DNA of 64,000 nucleotides from Nocardioides insulae DSM 17944 (GCF_000422825.1 NZ_KE383928.1:570930-634929), one strand, 5' to 3'. Positions 27,395 through 36,724 are shown, counted from the stretch's first letter. Translations and numbers: made by a program. The notes: generated by a model from the letters alone, not told the origin.

Positions 27395-28084
27395 TCAGGC
27401 CAGGGCCCGCTTGAGGGCGTCCTCGATGTGCGCCGAGGTGACCCCGAGCACGGGGATCTCGAGATCGCTCTGCTTGACCAGGAGTTCCAGTTCGGTGCAC
27501 CCGAGGATCACCGCGCCGGCGCCGGCGTCCCACAGCTCGTCGATCACCGAGATGACGCGGCGGCGCGAGTTCGGCTTGATCTCGCCGCGCACCAACTCGT
27601 CATAGATGATCGAGTCGACCGTCTGGTGGTGCATCTCGTCGGGCACGTTGACGTCGATGCCGTGGCTGTCGAGTCGGTCGCAGAAGAACCGCCGCTCCAT
27701 CGAGAAGGCGGTGCCGAGGAAGGCGACCTTGGTGATGCCCTGCTCCTGGCAGCGGGCCGCGACCACGTCGGCCAGGTGCACGACCGGCACCGACACTGCG
27801 GCCTGCACTGCGTCGTACACGAGGTGGAAGGTGGTGGTGCACAGCAGGATGAAGTCGGCGCCGGCCTGCTCGACGCCCCGGGCGGCGGCGGCCAGCAGGG
27901 TCGCGACGGCGTCCCAGTCCTCGCTCTCCTGGAGCGCCGTGACCTCCGCGAAGTCGACCGACGCGAGCACGATCCTGGCCGAGCTGAGCCCTCCGAGCTG
28001 CTGCTGCACACCGGTGTTGAGGCCCTGGTAGTAGACGGCGCTGGACTCCCAGCTCATGCCGCCGATCAGTCCGATGGTCTTCAC
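27395..28084 (-). CDS. Aspartate/glutamate racemase family protein
   Basis: A 229-residue PLP-independent racemase of the YgeA/aspartate-racemase group. The N-terminal IGLIGGMSWESSAVYYQGLN is characteristic. The two catalytic cysteines are C82 in LLCTTTFH and C196 in ILGCTELELL. The first motif is normally CTNT or CNT; here the Asn is Thr84, which may change substrate or activity. The GTG start at 28084 begins the conserved sequence. The adjacent SDR gene is on the same strand, 63 bases upstream. Confidence 0.87.
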   Translation of the reverse strand: MKTIGLIGGMSWESSAVYYQGLNTGVQQQLGGLSSARIVLASVDFAEVTALQESEDWDAVATLLAAAARGVEQAGADFILLCTTTFHLVYDAVQAAVSVPVVHLADVVAARCQEQGITKVAFLGTAFSMERRFFCDRLDSHGIDVNVPDEMHHQTVDSIIYDELVRGEIKPNSRRRVISVIDELWDAGAGAVILGCTELELLVKQSDLEIPVLGVTSAHIEDALKRALA

Positions 28085-28147
28085 CCGGGGAGTGTGACAT
28101 GCGCGACGTCCGGGGGCAGATTCCTGACGTCGGCCGCCGCCGGCGGG

Positions 28148-28906
28148 TCACTCGAAGACGCGGTGCACCTTGTGCTCGGCCGCCTGGGCACGGGGACGGA
28201 TGACCAACTGGTCGATGTTGACGTGCGCGGGGCGGGTGATCATCCAGGTGATCGCGTCGGCGACGTCCTCGGCGACCAGCGGGTCGGCCACACCGGCGTA
28301 GACGGCGGCGGCCTTCTCCTCGTCGCCGGCGAAGCGATTGAGGGAGAACTCCTCGGTGCGCACCATGCCCGGGGCGATCTCCATCACCCGCACCGGCTGA
28401 TCGACGAGTTCGAGCCGCAGGGTCTCGGTGACCACCTGGGTGCCGTGCTTGGCCGCGGTGTAGCCCGCGCCGCCCTCGTAGGCGATCCGGCCGGCGGTCG
28501 AGCCGACGTTGAGGATGACCCCCGAGCCACTGGCCACCAGCGCGGGGAGCAGTGCACGGGTCACCTGCATCACGCCGATCACATTGACCTCGAGCATGGC
28601 CCGCCACTGGGCGGTCACCGCGTCGGCGACCGGCGTCCGGCCGTACGCCGCCCCGGCGTTGTTGACCAGGACGTCGACCCGAGGGCCCACCGCCTCGGCG
28701 AGTCCGGCGACCGACTCCTCGGAGGTGACGTCGGTCGGGACCGCCGTACCGCCGAGCTCGGCGGCCAGGTCGGTGATCCGCTCGGCCCGGCGGGCGGCCA
28801 GCACCACGTGGTAGCCGGCCCCGGCGAGCTGACGGGCAGTGGCCGCACCGATGCCGCTGGAGGCGCCGGTGACGACCGCGATCTTCGCGTCGGTCTGGAT
28901 GCTCAT
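28148..28906 (-). CDS. Short-chain dehydrogenase/reductase (SDR)
   Basis: A 252-residue classical SDR, NADP-dependent by the look of AARRAER after beta-2. It has TGASSGIG (13-20), NNAG (82-85), the catalytic S136 in NVGSTAG, and Y149 and K153 in GYTAAKHG. It resembles the YdfG/serine 3-dehydrogenase-like group. Another ATG at 28915 adds three residues; neither start has a clear ribosome site. It is divergent from mshA. The substrate is not determined. Confidence 0.9.
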   Translation of the reverse strand: MSIQTDAKIAVVTGASSGIGAATARQLAGAGYHVVLAARRAERITDLAAELGGTAVPTDVTSEESVAGLAEAVGPRVDVLVNNAGAAYGRTPVADAVTAQWRAMLEVNVIGVMQVTRALLPALVASGSGVILNVGSTAGRIAYEGGAGYTAAKHGTQVVTETLRLELVDQPVRVMEIAPGMVRTEEFSLNRFAGDEEKAAAVYAGVADPLVAEDVADAITWMITRPAHVNIDQLVIRPRAQAAEHKVHRVFE

Positions 28907-29051
28907 GGGGGTCATTGTGCCCAGTGGTCGGCCGCAGCGACGACGCGACCACCGGTGGTCGCACGCACGTGGGGAATGTCCGGGGCGCTTGCGCGGTTGG
29001 CACTTCGGCAGCAGCTGTCCTTCGAGCAGGGACACCGGTGAGAGGAGTCAT

Positions 29052-30314
29052 GTGGAGGATCGAGTCAGCAGGGTCGCGATGATCAGCCTGCACACCTCGC
29101 CGCTCGACCAGCCGGGCATCGGCGATGCCGGTGGGATGAACGTCTACGTGCTCGAGCTCGCCAGGCGCCTCGCCGGCCAGGGGGTGGAGGTCGACATCTT
29201 CACCCGGGCCACCGCCTCCCGCCTGCCGACCGTCGTGGAGGCCGAGGACGGCGTCCTGGTGCGGCACATCCACGCCGGGCCGTTCGAAGGGCTCTCCAAG
29301 AACGATCTCCCCGGGCAGCTGTGTGCCTTCGCACGCGAGGTGCTCCGCACCGAGGCCGCCCAGCCGCTGGGGCACTACGACGCCGTGCACAGCCACTACT
29401 GGCTCTCGGGGCAGGTGGGCGCGCTGGCCCGCGACCGTTGGGGTGTGCCGCTGATCCACTCGATGCACACGATGGCGAAGGTGAAGAACGCCGCGCTGGC
29501 CGAGGGCGACCTCCCCGAACCGGCGGCGCGGGTGATCGGCGAGGAGCAGGTGGTCTCCGCCGCCGACACCCTGATCGCCAACACCGACCTCGAGGCCCGC
29601 CAGCTCATCGAGCTCTACGCCGCCTCGCCGCACGCCGTCGAGGTGGTCCACCCCGGCGTCGACCTCAGCCTGTTCCGCCCGCAGGACAAGGCCGCGGTCC
29701 GGGCCGAGCTCGGTCTGCCGCTCGATGCCCACGTCCTCCTCTTCGCCGGACGCATCCAGCCGCTCAAGGCACCCGACGTGCTGCTCCGGGCCGTGCACGC
29801 GCTGCTCGCGCGCCGTCCCGGCCTGCGTTCGCAGCTGGTGGTGCCGATCGTGGGCGGCCCGTCGGGCACCGGGCTGGACCGCCCCGAGTCGCTCGCGGCG
29901 CTGGCGGTGGATCTGGGGATCAGCGACGTCGTCCGGTTCGTCCCTCCGGTGAGTCAGGCCGAGCTGGCGCGGTGGTACGCCGCGGCGACGCTCGTCGCGG
30001 TGCCCTCCTACAACGAGTCCTTCGGCCTGGTGGCCGTGGAGGCCCAGGCCACCGGCACGCCGGTGGTCGCCGCGGCCGTCGGCGGTCTCCCCACGGCCGT
30101 GCGCCATGAGCGCAGCGGCCTGCTGGTCGACGGCCACGACCCGCAGCGCTGGGCGGACTCGCTGACCCGGATCATCGGTGACGACCGACTGCGGCTCTCC
30201 CTGGAGGCCGGCGCGCTCGAGCATGCCCGCGACTTCTCCTGGGAGGCGACCGCCGAGGCGATGGTGGCGGCGTACTCACGTGCCGGAGCGGCTCTGCGCC
30301 AGGGGGTCGCATGA
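29052..30314 (+). CDS. mshA: D-inositol-3-phosphate glycosyltransferase MshA
   Basis: A 420-residue GT-B, family GT4 glycosyltransferase. It makes the first committed mycothiol intermediate from UDP-GlcNAc and 1L-myo-inositol 1-phosphate. The conserved N-terminus reads [20 protein letters not shown] then [11 protein letters not shown], and the sugar-nucleotide EX7E motif lies in [20 protein letters not shown]. The GTG at 29052 with GAGAGGAG upstream is preferred. It overlaps the ybjN-like gene by 4 bases (ATGA at 30311-30314). Mycothiol is restricted to actinobacteria, so this gene helps identify the host. Confidence 0.95.
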   Translation: MEDRVSRVAMISLHTSPLDQPGIGDAGGMNVYVLELARRLAGQGVEVDIFTRATASRLPTVVEAEDGVLVRHIHAGPFEGLSKNDLPGQLCAFAREVLRTEAAQPLGHYDAVHSHYWLSGQVGALARDRWGVPLIHSMHTMAKVKNAALAEGDLPEPAARVIGEEQVVSAADTLIANTDLEARQLIELYAASPHAVEVVHPGVDLSLFRPQDKAAVRAELGLPLDAHVLLFAGRIQPLKAPDVLLRAVHALLARRPGLRSQLVVPIVGGPSGTGLDRPESLAALAVDLGISDVVRFVPPVSQAELARWYAAATLVAVPSYNESFGLVAVEAQATGTPVVAAAVGGLPTAVRHERSGLLVDGHDPQRWADSLTRIIGDDRLRLSLEAGALEHARDFSWEATAEAMVAAYSRAGAALRQGVA

Positions 30315-30808
30315 CCCTCGAGGCGGTGCGCGACTACCTGCGCGACAACGACATCGAGGCCGATGAGCAGGAGTCCGTCTTCTCCTTCTCGCTGCCGGGC
30401 GTTGCGAAGCTGCAGGTGCCGGTCCGACTCGACGTCGGCACGCACTCGCTCGGCGTGCACGCCTTCGTGTGCCGCCGTCCCGACGAGAACCACGAGCGGG
30501 TCTACCGCTGGCTGCTGGAGCGCAACCTGCGGATGTACGCCGTCGCGTTCGCGGTCGACCGCCTCGGTGACATCTACCTCGACGCTCGACTCCCGCTGAG
30601 CTCGGCCACGCCCGAGGAGCTCGACCGGCTGCTCGGCGCGGTGCTGACCTACGCCGACGAGTCGTTCAACCCGATCCTCGAGCTCGGCTTCGCAGCCTCG
30701 ATCCGCAAGGAGTGGGAGTGGCGCCGCCTGCGTGGCGAGTCCACCGCCAACCTGGAGGCGTTCCGCGGCTGGCTGGAGTCCGAGGACGAGGCCCCCTCGT
30801 CATCCTGA
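30311..30808 (+). CDS. YbjN domain-containing protein
   Basis: A 165-residue YbjN-type protein with a type III secretion chaperone-like fold. Recognisable parts are [40 protein letters not shown] and [13 protein letters not shown]. Its ATG overlaps the mshA stop by 4 bases, an arrangement common in actinobacteria, so its expression is coupled to mycothiol synthesis. Function unknown. It ends in an acidic tail (SEDEAPSSS). Confidence 0.88.
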   Translation: MTLEAVRDYLRDNDIEADEQESVFSFSLPGVAKLQVPVRLDVGTHSLGVHAFVCRRPDENHERVYRWLLERNLRMYAVAFAVDRLGDIYLDARLPLSSATPEELDRLLGAVLTYADESFNPILELGFAASIRKEWEWRRLRGESTANLEAFRGWLESEDEAPSSS

Positions 30809-30844
30809 GCCCGGGTCGACCGATCCTGCGCCCGCTGCGTGCCG

Positions 30845-30865
30845 GCAGCCGGGTGCGCCGGCTGC
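30845..30865 (+). terminator. Hairpin after the mshA-ybjN operon
   Basis: GCAGCCGG (30845-30852) and CCGGCTGC (30858-30865) with a 5-base loop, followed by GTTGT. It lies in the 172-base gap between the ybjN-like gene and the convergent sigma-factor gene. Confidence 0.5.
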
Positions 30866-30980
30866 GTTGTCGCAGCTCGACGGGCCTCCGGCGCGTCGTC
30901 GGCGCCCCGCCTTGCCGGCCGACTCGTCCGGGGACCCTCGCGACGGCGACGATCGGCGGGTCCGGGCTGAGTGGGGCCGC

Positions 30981-32138
30981 TCAACCGTCCTTGGCGTGCA
31001 GCCGGGCGGCCCGGCGTATCAGCAGGTCTCGTTCGGCCGCGCTCTGCGCGCGTTCGGAGGCGAGCGCGTAGAGCCGGGCGGCCTCGCCCCGTGTGCCGGC
31101 GGCCTCGTGCAGGTAGGCAGCCACCGCGTCGCGCCGGGGGAGGTCGGCGTCGAGGCGTTCGACCTCGCGCAGACCGGCCAGTGGCCCGTCCACCTCGCCC
31201 ACCGCCACCGCGCGGTTGAGCCGGACCACTGGGGTGTCGGAGTGGGTCAGCAGTTCGTCGTACCACTCCAGGATCTGGATCCAGTCGGTCTCGGCGTGCG
31301 AAGCGGCGTCGTCGTGCAGCGCGGCGATCGCCGCCTGGACCTGATACTCGCCGAGCCGGTCACGCCGCAGTGCTTCCTGCAGGATCCCGACCGCCTCGGT
31401 GATCAGGGCCGTATCCCACAGCCGCCGGTCCTGTTCGGCCAACGGCACCAGGTCGCCCGAGGCGGTCCAGCGGGCCGCGCGCCGGGCGTGGTGCAGGAGC
31501 ATCAGGGCCAGGAGGCCCTCGACCTCGGGGTCGTCGGTGGCGGCGCTGAGCTGACGGGTGAGTCGGATCGCCTCCTCGGCGAGATCCACCTCGCCGGTGA
31601 AGCCCTCGTTGAAGACGAGGTAGAGCACCCGGAGTACGGCGCCCACCTCGCCGGGCCGGTCGAACCGTTCGCCCGACACGGTGCGCTTGGCCCGCGAGAT
31701 CCGCTGCGCCATCGTCGCCTCGGGCACCAGGAACGCCTGCGCGATCTGCGCCGTGGTCAGTCCGCCGACGGCCCGCAGGGTGAGCGCGATCGCGGACCCC
31801 GGGGTCAGCGACGGATGACAGCAGCGGCTCAGCAACAGCAGCGTGTCGTCGGTGTCCTCGGTGGGGCCGGGCTCCGGCTCCCGCTCGACGCGCTGCTCGC
31901 GGTGCCGCCGGGCCGACTCGGCGCGGCGCAGGTCGAGCAGTTTGCGCCAGGCGACCGTGACCAGCCACGCCTTCGGATCCTCCGGGGGCGACTCCGGCCA
32001 CCGGCGTACCGCCTCGACGAGCGCGTCCTGGACGGCGTCCTCCGCCGCGGCGAAGTCGGCGCCGCGGCGGAGGAGGATGCCCAGTACCCGGGGAGACAGA
32101 CTCCGAACCAGGTCATCGGGCACGGCCGGCTGAGTCAC
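30981..32138 (-). CDS. ECF sigma factor with long C-terminal domain (ECF42-like)
   Basis: A 385-residue sigma-70 family protein. Region 2 (GADFAAAEDAVQDALVEAVR, then PKAWLVTVAWRKLLDLRR) and region 4 (GLTTAQIAQAFLVPEATMAQ, then RISRAKR) fill the first ~180 residues. The rest is a helical, TPR-like extension beginning VLYLVFNEGFTG, the hallmark of the ECF42 group. That group has no classical anti-sigma factor and is found beside YCII/DGPF proteins. The GTG start overlaps the stop of such a YCII gene (GTGA at 32135-32138). Its regulon is unknown. Confidence 0.93.
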   Translation of the reverse strand: MTQPAVPDDLVRSLSPRVLGILLRRGADFAAAEDAVQDALVEAVRRWPESPPEDPKAWLVTVAWRKLLDLRRAESARRHREQRVEREPEPGPTEDTDDTLLLLSRCCHPSLTPGSAIALTLRAVGGLTTAQIAQAFLVPEATMAQRISRAKRTVSGERFDRPGEVGAVLRVLYLVFNEGFTGEVDLAEEAIRLTRQLSAATDDPEVEGLLALMLLHHARRAARWTASGDLVPLAEQDRRLWDTALITEAVGILQEALRRDRLGEYQVQAAIAALHDDAASHAETDWIQILEWYDELLTHSDTPVVRLNRAVAVGEVDGPLAGLREVERLDADLPRRDAVAAYLHEAAGTRGEAARLYALASERAQSAAERDLLIRRAARLHAKDG

Positions 32139-32548
32139 TCGGTGACTCCCGGTGCGTCGCCCAGGAACGGGCGGACCTCGATCCACTCCCGGATCGGCTC
32201 CCCGCCCGGCCCGGGGGCGGAGGACAGGTACGCCGCGGCCTCGTGAGCGCGCTCCCGGGTGTCGACGTCGATCACCATCCAGCCGGCGACCAGGTCCTTG
32301 GTCTCCGCGAAGGGGCCGTCGGTGACCGGGGCACGGCCCTCGCCGTCATACCGGACGAAGGTGCCTTCCGGGGAGAGCGCCTGCGCGTCGACGAACTCGC
32401 CGCGCTGCTTGAAGTCCTCGATCACGGTGCCCATGAAGGCCATGTGCGCCTCGATCTCCTCGGGCGACCACTGGTCCATCGGGGTGAGTCCGCCGGGGGC
32501 GATCTCGTGGTCGCCGCGGTAGTGCTTGAGCAGCAGGTACTTGGTCAT
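32135..32548 (-). CDS. YCII-related (DGPF domain) protein
   Basis: A 137-residue YCII-fold protein starting MTKYLLLKHYRGDHEIAPGG and containing the DGPF motif (PVTDGPFAETKDLVAGWMVI). It is translationally coupled to the downstream ECF sigma gene. In the ECF42 group, DGPF proteins are the conserved partners and often targets of the sigma factor. The enzymatic role is unproven. The start is the ATG at 32548 with a GGAG-containing site upstream. Confidence 0.92.
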   Translation of the reverse strand: MTKYLLLKHYRGDHEIAPGGLTPMDQWSPEEIEAHMAFMGTVIEDFKQRGEFVDAQALSPEGTFVRYDGEGRAPVTDGPFAETKDLVAGWMVIDVDTRERAHEAAAYLSSAPGPGGEPIREWIEVRPFLGDAPGVTE

Positions 32549-32678
32549 GGTGGTCTCCTCGTTCCGAGACGGCCATCTTGCCGTCCTCACCCCTGGGACG
32601 GAGCCGCGAATCCGATCTCGACATCCGCGCGGCACCTTTTCCGGCGCCACGGGCCGCTTCACCGGGCACGATGGGGAG

Positions 32679-33143
32679 ATGACCCGACCTCGCCCCGCAA
32701 GGGTGGCGGACGTGCACGAGATCGCCCGCGGCATGCCGCACGTCACGGTGGTGCCCGGCTCACAGGACAACCCGGTCTACCAGGTCGGAGGTAAGTCCTT
32801 CGTCTTCTTCCGCAACCCCCGGCCGGACGCCGTCGACCCCGACACCGGGGAGCGGTACGACGACGTGATCGTCTTCTGGGTCGCCTCGGAGGCCGACAAG
32901 CAGGCCATGGTCGGCGACCCGAGGACGCCGTACTTCACCACCCCGCACTTCGCCGGTCATCCGTCGGTCCTGCTCCGTGCCTCCCGGCTCGGCGAGATCA
33001 CCCGGCAGGAGTTGGCCGAGGTGGTCTGGGACGCCTGGCTCGCCCGGGCCTCACGTCGCCGCGGCGAGGCCTGGCTCAGCGAGCGTCGGCGTGAGGACGC
33101 GGCACCGGAGGGCGGGTCTGGGGCCTCACGCGGACCCGGGTGA
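32679..33143 (+). CDS. MmcQ/YjbR family protein
   Basis: A 154-residue protein of the CyaY-like fold MmcQ/YjbR family. Typical segments are VADVHEIARGMPHVTVVPG, PVYQVGGKSFVFFRNPRPDA and the C-terminal VVWDAWLARASRR. The first base of the start is 32679, with GGGGAG just upstream. The last 68 bases overlap the 3' end of the convergent EamA gene, and the final ~20 residues (EDAAPEGGSGASRGPG) look non-conserved. Function unknown; a DNA-binding role has been suggested for the family. Confidence 0.83.
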   Translation: MTRPRPARVADVHEIARGMPHVTVVPGSQDNPVYQVGGKSFVFFRNPRPDAVDPDTGERYDDVIVFWVASEADKQAMVGDPRTPYFTTPHFAGHPSVLLRASRLGEITRQELAEVVWDAWLARASRRRGEAWLSERRREDAAPEGGSGASRGPG

Positions 33144-34017
33144 GCAGCACTCCGAGGATCGCCAGGGCGCCGCCGAGGAAGGCCAGCGGCGGCGGGATCT
33201 CGTCGAGCAGCAGCCAGGCCAGCGCGGTGGTGATCGCCGGCACTAGGAAGGTGGTCATCGCCTGCTTGCCCGCGTCGGTGTGGGACAGCGCGTAGGCCCA
33301 GGTGGTGAACGCGACGGCGGTCGGGAAGACCCCCAGGTAGACGACCCACGCCATGCCGCCGGCCTCGCCCGCTCGGATGAGCCCGATCAGTTCGCCGAGC
33401 CACGGCAGGCAGAACACGGTGCCGACCGCGGTCGCGCAGAAGGTCAGTTCGAGCGGGCCGACCCGTGCGAGCAGCGGCTTCTGCGACAGCACACCGATGG
33501 CGTACATCAGCGCGGCCACCACGGCGAGTGCCACCCCGATCGTGTCGAGGTGGCGGGCATCGGCGGAGCCCTGGGCGATCAGGGCGACGCCGGCGAAGCC
33601 GAGGACGATCCCCGCGATCATCCATCGGTGCAGGCGTTCGTGCAGGAAGACCACGGCAAGCAGTGCCACGAGGAGCGGCCCTACCTGGATCACCAGGGCC
33701 GTGGTGCCGGCGTCGATCCTGCGTTCGGCGGCGTTGAGGGCCACGTTGTAGACGCCGAACCAGGCCACGCCGCAGAGCACCACCAGCGGCCAGTCGGCAC
33801 GCTGTGGCCAGCGGAGCGCGCCGCCGCGGCGGCGTCGGTGCACGGCCAGCATCACACCCAGCGCCAGGGTCGCCACGGCCAGCCGCCCGAGGGAGAGCGC
33901 CCCCGGTCCGATGGTGTGTCCGAGGTGCCGGATCGCGACGAACGCGCTCGCCCAGAGCACCAGAGTGACGCCCGTGGCGAGCAGCGGCAGGGCGCGGGTG
34001 GGAGCGGGGGTGGTCAC
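33076..34017 (-). CDS. EamA/DMT family transporter
   Basis: A 313-residue membrane protein with ten predicted helices in two EamA repeats. The first repeat contains LWASAFVAIRHLGHTIGPG, the second MYAIGVLSQKPLLARVGPLE and PTAVAFTTWAYALSHTDAG. It probably exports small metabolites or amino-acid-like compounds. The GTG at 34017 starts directly at the first helix. Its 3' end overlaps the convergent MmcQ-like gene. Confidence 0.9.
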   Translation of the reverse strand: MTTPAPTRALPLLATGVTLVLWASAFVAIRHLGHTIGPGALSLGRLAVATLALGVMLAVHRRRRGGALRWPQRADWPLVVLCGVAWFGVYNVALNAAERRIDAGTTALVIQVGPLLVALLAVVFLHERLHRWMIAGIVLGFAGVALIAQGSADARHLDTIGVALAVVAALMYAIGVLSQKPLLARVGPLELTFCATAVGTVFCLPWLGELIGLIRAGEAGGMAWVVYLGVFPTAVAFTTWAYALSHTDAGKQAMTTFLVPAITTALAWLLLDEIPPPLAFLGGALAILGVLLTRVRVRPQTRPPVPRPHADAR

Positions 34018-34081
34018 CCGGGCAGTCTAGGAATCCTCACCTGCCCGGGACACGCCGTGTTCGGCTCGCGCCGGCCGATCC

Positions 34082-34759
34082 TCACAGGTCGAGCTTGTAG
34101 CCCAGTCCGCGCACGGTCACCAGGTACTTCGGTGCGCCCGGGTCGGGCTCGAGCTTGGCCCGCAGCCGCTTGACGTGGACGTCGAGGGTCTTGGTGTCGC
34201 CGACGTAGTCCGAACCCCACACCCGGTCGATCAGCTGAGCGCGGGTGAGCACCCGACCGGGGTTGCGCAGGAACATCTCCAGCAGCTCGAACTCCTTGAG
34301 TGGCAGCCGCTGCTCATCGCCGCCGACCGTGACGACGTGGCGCTCGACGTCCATCCGTACCGGTCCGGCCTCGAGCGTGGCCGGCGCGAGCTCCGGCTCG
34401 GTGCCGCGGCGGAGGACCGCCCGGATGCGGGCCGTCAGCTCACGGGGGGAGTAGGGCTTGGTGACGTAATCGTCCGCGCCGAGTTCGAGTCCGACCACCT
34501 TGTCGACCTCGTCGTCCTTGGCGCTCACGATGATCACGGGCACGCTGGAGGTCGCCCGGATCTGGCGGCACACCTCCGTGCCGGGGATTCCGGGCAGCAT
34601 CAGGTCGAGCAGCACGATGTCGGCGCCGAACCGGTCGAACTCCTTGAGGGCGTCATCACCGTTCTCGGCCACGGCGACCTCGAAGCCCTCCTTGCCCAGC
34701 ATGTACGACAGCGCCTCGCTGTAGCTGGCTTCGTCCTCAACGACGAGTACCCGGGTCAC
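34082..34759 (-). CDS. regX3: Response regulator RegX3 (phosphate starvation)
   Basis: A 225-residue OmpR/PhoB-type regulator. The receiver domain has the acidic pocket E8-D9, phospho-acceptor D52 in LLDLMLPG and the Lys in VTKPYSPREL. The winged helix is in the C-terminal half (LPLKEFELLEMFLRNPGRVL, then LDVHVKRLRAKLE). Its ATG overlaps the senX3 stop by 4 bases. With SenX3 it controls the phosphate regulon, and a PHO box lies between senX3 and divergent phoU. Confidence 0.95.
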   Translation of the reverse strand: MTRVLVVEDEASYSEALSYMLGKEGFEVAVAENGDDALKEFDRFGADIVLLDLMLPGIPGTEVCRQIRATSSVPVIIVSAKDDEVDKVVGLELGADDYVTKPYSPRELTARIRAVLRRGTEPELAPATLEAGPVRMDVERHVVTVGGDEQRLPLKEFELLEMFLRNPGRVLTRAQLIDRVWGSDYVGDTKTLDVHVKRLRAKLEPDPGAPKYLVTVRGLGYKLDL

Positions 34760-35916
34760 GGGCGGTCCTCCTTGTCAGTGGCCGAGGCCGCGGCCCCGGT
34801 GGCTAGATGCTGCGGAAGAGTGAGTGTGAAGGTGGAGCCTTGGCCCTCGACGGACCACACCCGCACGTCGCCGCCGTGCGTGGCGGCCACGTGCTTGACG
34901 ATCGAGAGGCCCAGGCCGGTTCCCCCCGTGGAACGGTGCCGGGCGGGGTCCACCCGGTAGAACCTCTCGAAGATCCGGTCCAGGTCGTCCGGCGGGATCC
35001 CGATGCCCTGGTCGACCACCGAGATCTCCACGGTGCCGGCGTCCGCGCGGGTGGCGACCGCCACCGCGGAACCGGGGTCGGAGTAGGCGACCGCATTGGA
35101 GACCAGGTTGGTCACCGCCGCGGTCACCTGTTCCTCGTTGCCGAACACCTCCAGGGCCCCCTCGCCCCCGGGTACGACGGTGATGCTCTTGCGGTCGGCG
35201 TCCACCAGACTCGCGTCGACGGCGGCGCGGATGGCGGCGTCGACGTCGACCGCCTCCGGCTGCTCGAGCGGTTCGTCGCCCTGGAGTCGGGAGAGCTCGA
35301 TGATCTGCTGGACCAGCTGGCTGAGCCGGTCGCTCTCGGTGAGCATCCGGTCGGAGAAACGGACGACGGCCTCCGGGTCGTCGGAGGCGTCCTGCACGGC
35401 CTCGGCGAGCACCCGGATCGCACCGACCGGCGTCTTGAGTTCGTGGCTCACGTTGGCCACGAAGTCGCGGCGTACCGCTTCCACCCGGCGCTCGCGGGTG
35501 CGGTCCTCGACCAGGGCGAGCACCAGTCTGGATCCGAGCGGAGCCACCCGTGCGGTGACGTGCAGGGCCGGGCTGCCGCCCTGCTCCATCACGAGCTCGG
35601 TCTCCCGGATCTGCCCGTCCCGGCGCACCTGGTGGACCAGCTCCTCCAACTCCGCGACGACCAGGCTGCGGCCGCGGACCAAGCCGAGCGAGTACGCCGG
35701 AGCACTGGCCTTCAGCACGGTGTCGTCGCGGTCGACGACGACCGCGCTGCTGCGCAGCACGGAGAGCACGGTGGCCACCTCGGGCGGCACCACCGGGGCC
35801 TCGACGTCGACGGGCCGACTCTGCTGGCGGTCACTGATGTGCCAGGCCAGCACGGCGGCACCTGCGACCACTGCCCCGAGGAGCGCAGCAAGGAAAGCCT
35901 GCGTCGTCGGATCCAC
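34756..35916 (-). CDS. senX3: Sensor histidine kinase SenX3
   Basis: A 386-residue kinase. One N-terminal membrane segment (about 7-26), a PAS-like region (about 50-140), then the dimerisation domain with phospho-acceptor H158 in FVANVSHELKTPVGAIR. The ATPase domain has GQGIGIPPDDLDRIFERF-like motifs (VDQGIGIPPDDLDRIFERF) and GGTGLGLSIVKHVA. It phosphorylates RegX3 under phosphate limitation. It starts with GTG, divergent from phoU across a 122-base spacer. Confidence 0.95.
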   Translation of the reverse strand: MDPTTQAFLAALLGAVVAGAAVLAWHISDRQQSRPVDVEAPVVPPEVATVLSVLRSSAVVVDRDDTVLKASAPAYSLGLVRGRSLVVAELEELVHQVRRDGQIRETELVMEQGGSPALHVTARVAPLGSRLVLALVEDRTRERRVEAVRRDFVANVSHELKTPVGAIRVLAEAVQDASDDPEAVVRFSDRMLTESDRLSQLVQQIIELSRLQGDEPLEQPEAVDVDAAIRAAVDASLVDADRKSITVVPGGEGALEVFGNEEQVTAAVTNLVSNAVAYSDPGSAVAVATRADAGTVEISVVDQGIGIPPDDLDRIFERFYRVDPARHRSTGGTGLGLSIVKHVAATHGGDVRVWSVEGQGSTFTLTLPQHLATGAAASATDKEDRP

Positions 35917-35977
35917 GCGACCAGACTAAGGCCACTATCCACCAGGTCCTGTCCAGGAAGGACCTTCGACCCCCAAC

Positions 35978-35999
35978 GTTCACCGAGGGTTCATCGCAG
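35978..35999. promoter_or_regulatory. PHO box (RegX3/PhoP-type direct repeat)
   Basis: Two head-to-tail 11-base units, GTTCACCGAGG (35978-35988) and GTTCATCGCAG (35989-35999). They match the GTTCACC-type units with 11-base periodicity known for actinobacterial PhoP/RegX3. The box lies between divergent senX3-regX3 and phoU, 40 bases before the phoU ATG. Confidence 0.8.
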
Positions 36000-36038
36000 C
36001 TGGTCGGTTGGTCATATCGGTCGCCTACGATCGCCGGC

Positions 36039-36713
36039 ATGCGCGAAGCTTTCCACGACCAGCTCGACCGGGTGTTCGACGATCTCGCCCACATGTGCGG
36101 ACGCGTCGAGACCGCGGTCTCGCTGGCCACCTCGTCCCTGCTCACCGCCGACGCCGAGATCGCCGAGAGGGTGATCAGCGAGGACAAGGCCATCGACCGG
36201 ATCCGGGAGGACCTGGATGAGAAGGCCTACTCCCTGCTGTCGCTGCAGGCGCCGGTGGCGGGCGACCTGCGGATCCTGATCGCGACGCTGCGCATCGTGG
36301 CGGATCTCGAGCGGATGGGGGATCTCTCGGTGCACGTGGCCAAGATCGCCCGACTGCGCGTGCCCAACGTCGCCGTTCCCGCGCCGGTCCTGCCGCTCGT
36401 CGGCCGGATGGCGGAGGCGGCGGAATCGATGGTCGCCCAGGCGGGCAACGTGATCCGCACCCGTGACGTGCAGGCCGCGTCCAACCTGGCGCAGGACGAC
36501 GCCGAGATCGACGACCTGCGACGCGAGACCTTCGCGCAGATGCTGGCCGAGGACTGGGAGCACGGTGTGGAGGCCGCGGTCGACCTCGCACTGCTGGGCC
36601 GCTACTACGAGCGGATCGCCGACCACGCCGTCACGGTCGCCCGTGGGGTGGTCTTCGTGGTCACCGGCGAGAACCAGGTCCTCGCCGGGTCGCCCGGTTC
36701 CGACCGGTTCTGA
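36039..36713 (+). CDS. phoU: Phosphate transport system regulator PhoU
   Basis: A 224-residue PhoU with two three-helix repeats. Metal-binding stretches are seen as LRIVADLERMGDLSVHVAKI (E/DxxxD) and LLGRYYERIADHAVTVAR. PhoU dampens SenX3 signalling when phosphate is sufficient. It is divergent from senX3-regX3 across the PHO box, as in other actinobacteria. The pst transporter genes are not in this window. Confidence 0.95.
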   Translation: MREAFHDQLDRVFDDLAHMCGRVETAVSLATSSLLTADAEIAERVISEDKAIDRIREDLDEKAYSLLSLQAPVAGDLRILIATLRIVADLERMGDLSVHVAKIARLRVPNVAVPAPVLPLVGRMAEAAESMVAQAGNVIRTRDVQAASNLAQDDAEIDDLRRETFAQMLAEDWEHGVEAAVDLALLGRYYERIADHAVTVARGVVFVVTGENQVLAGSPGSDRF

Positions 36714-36724
36714 ATCCGCCACTC

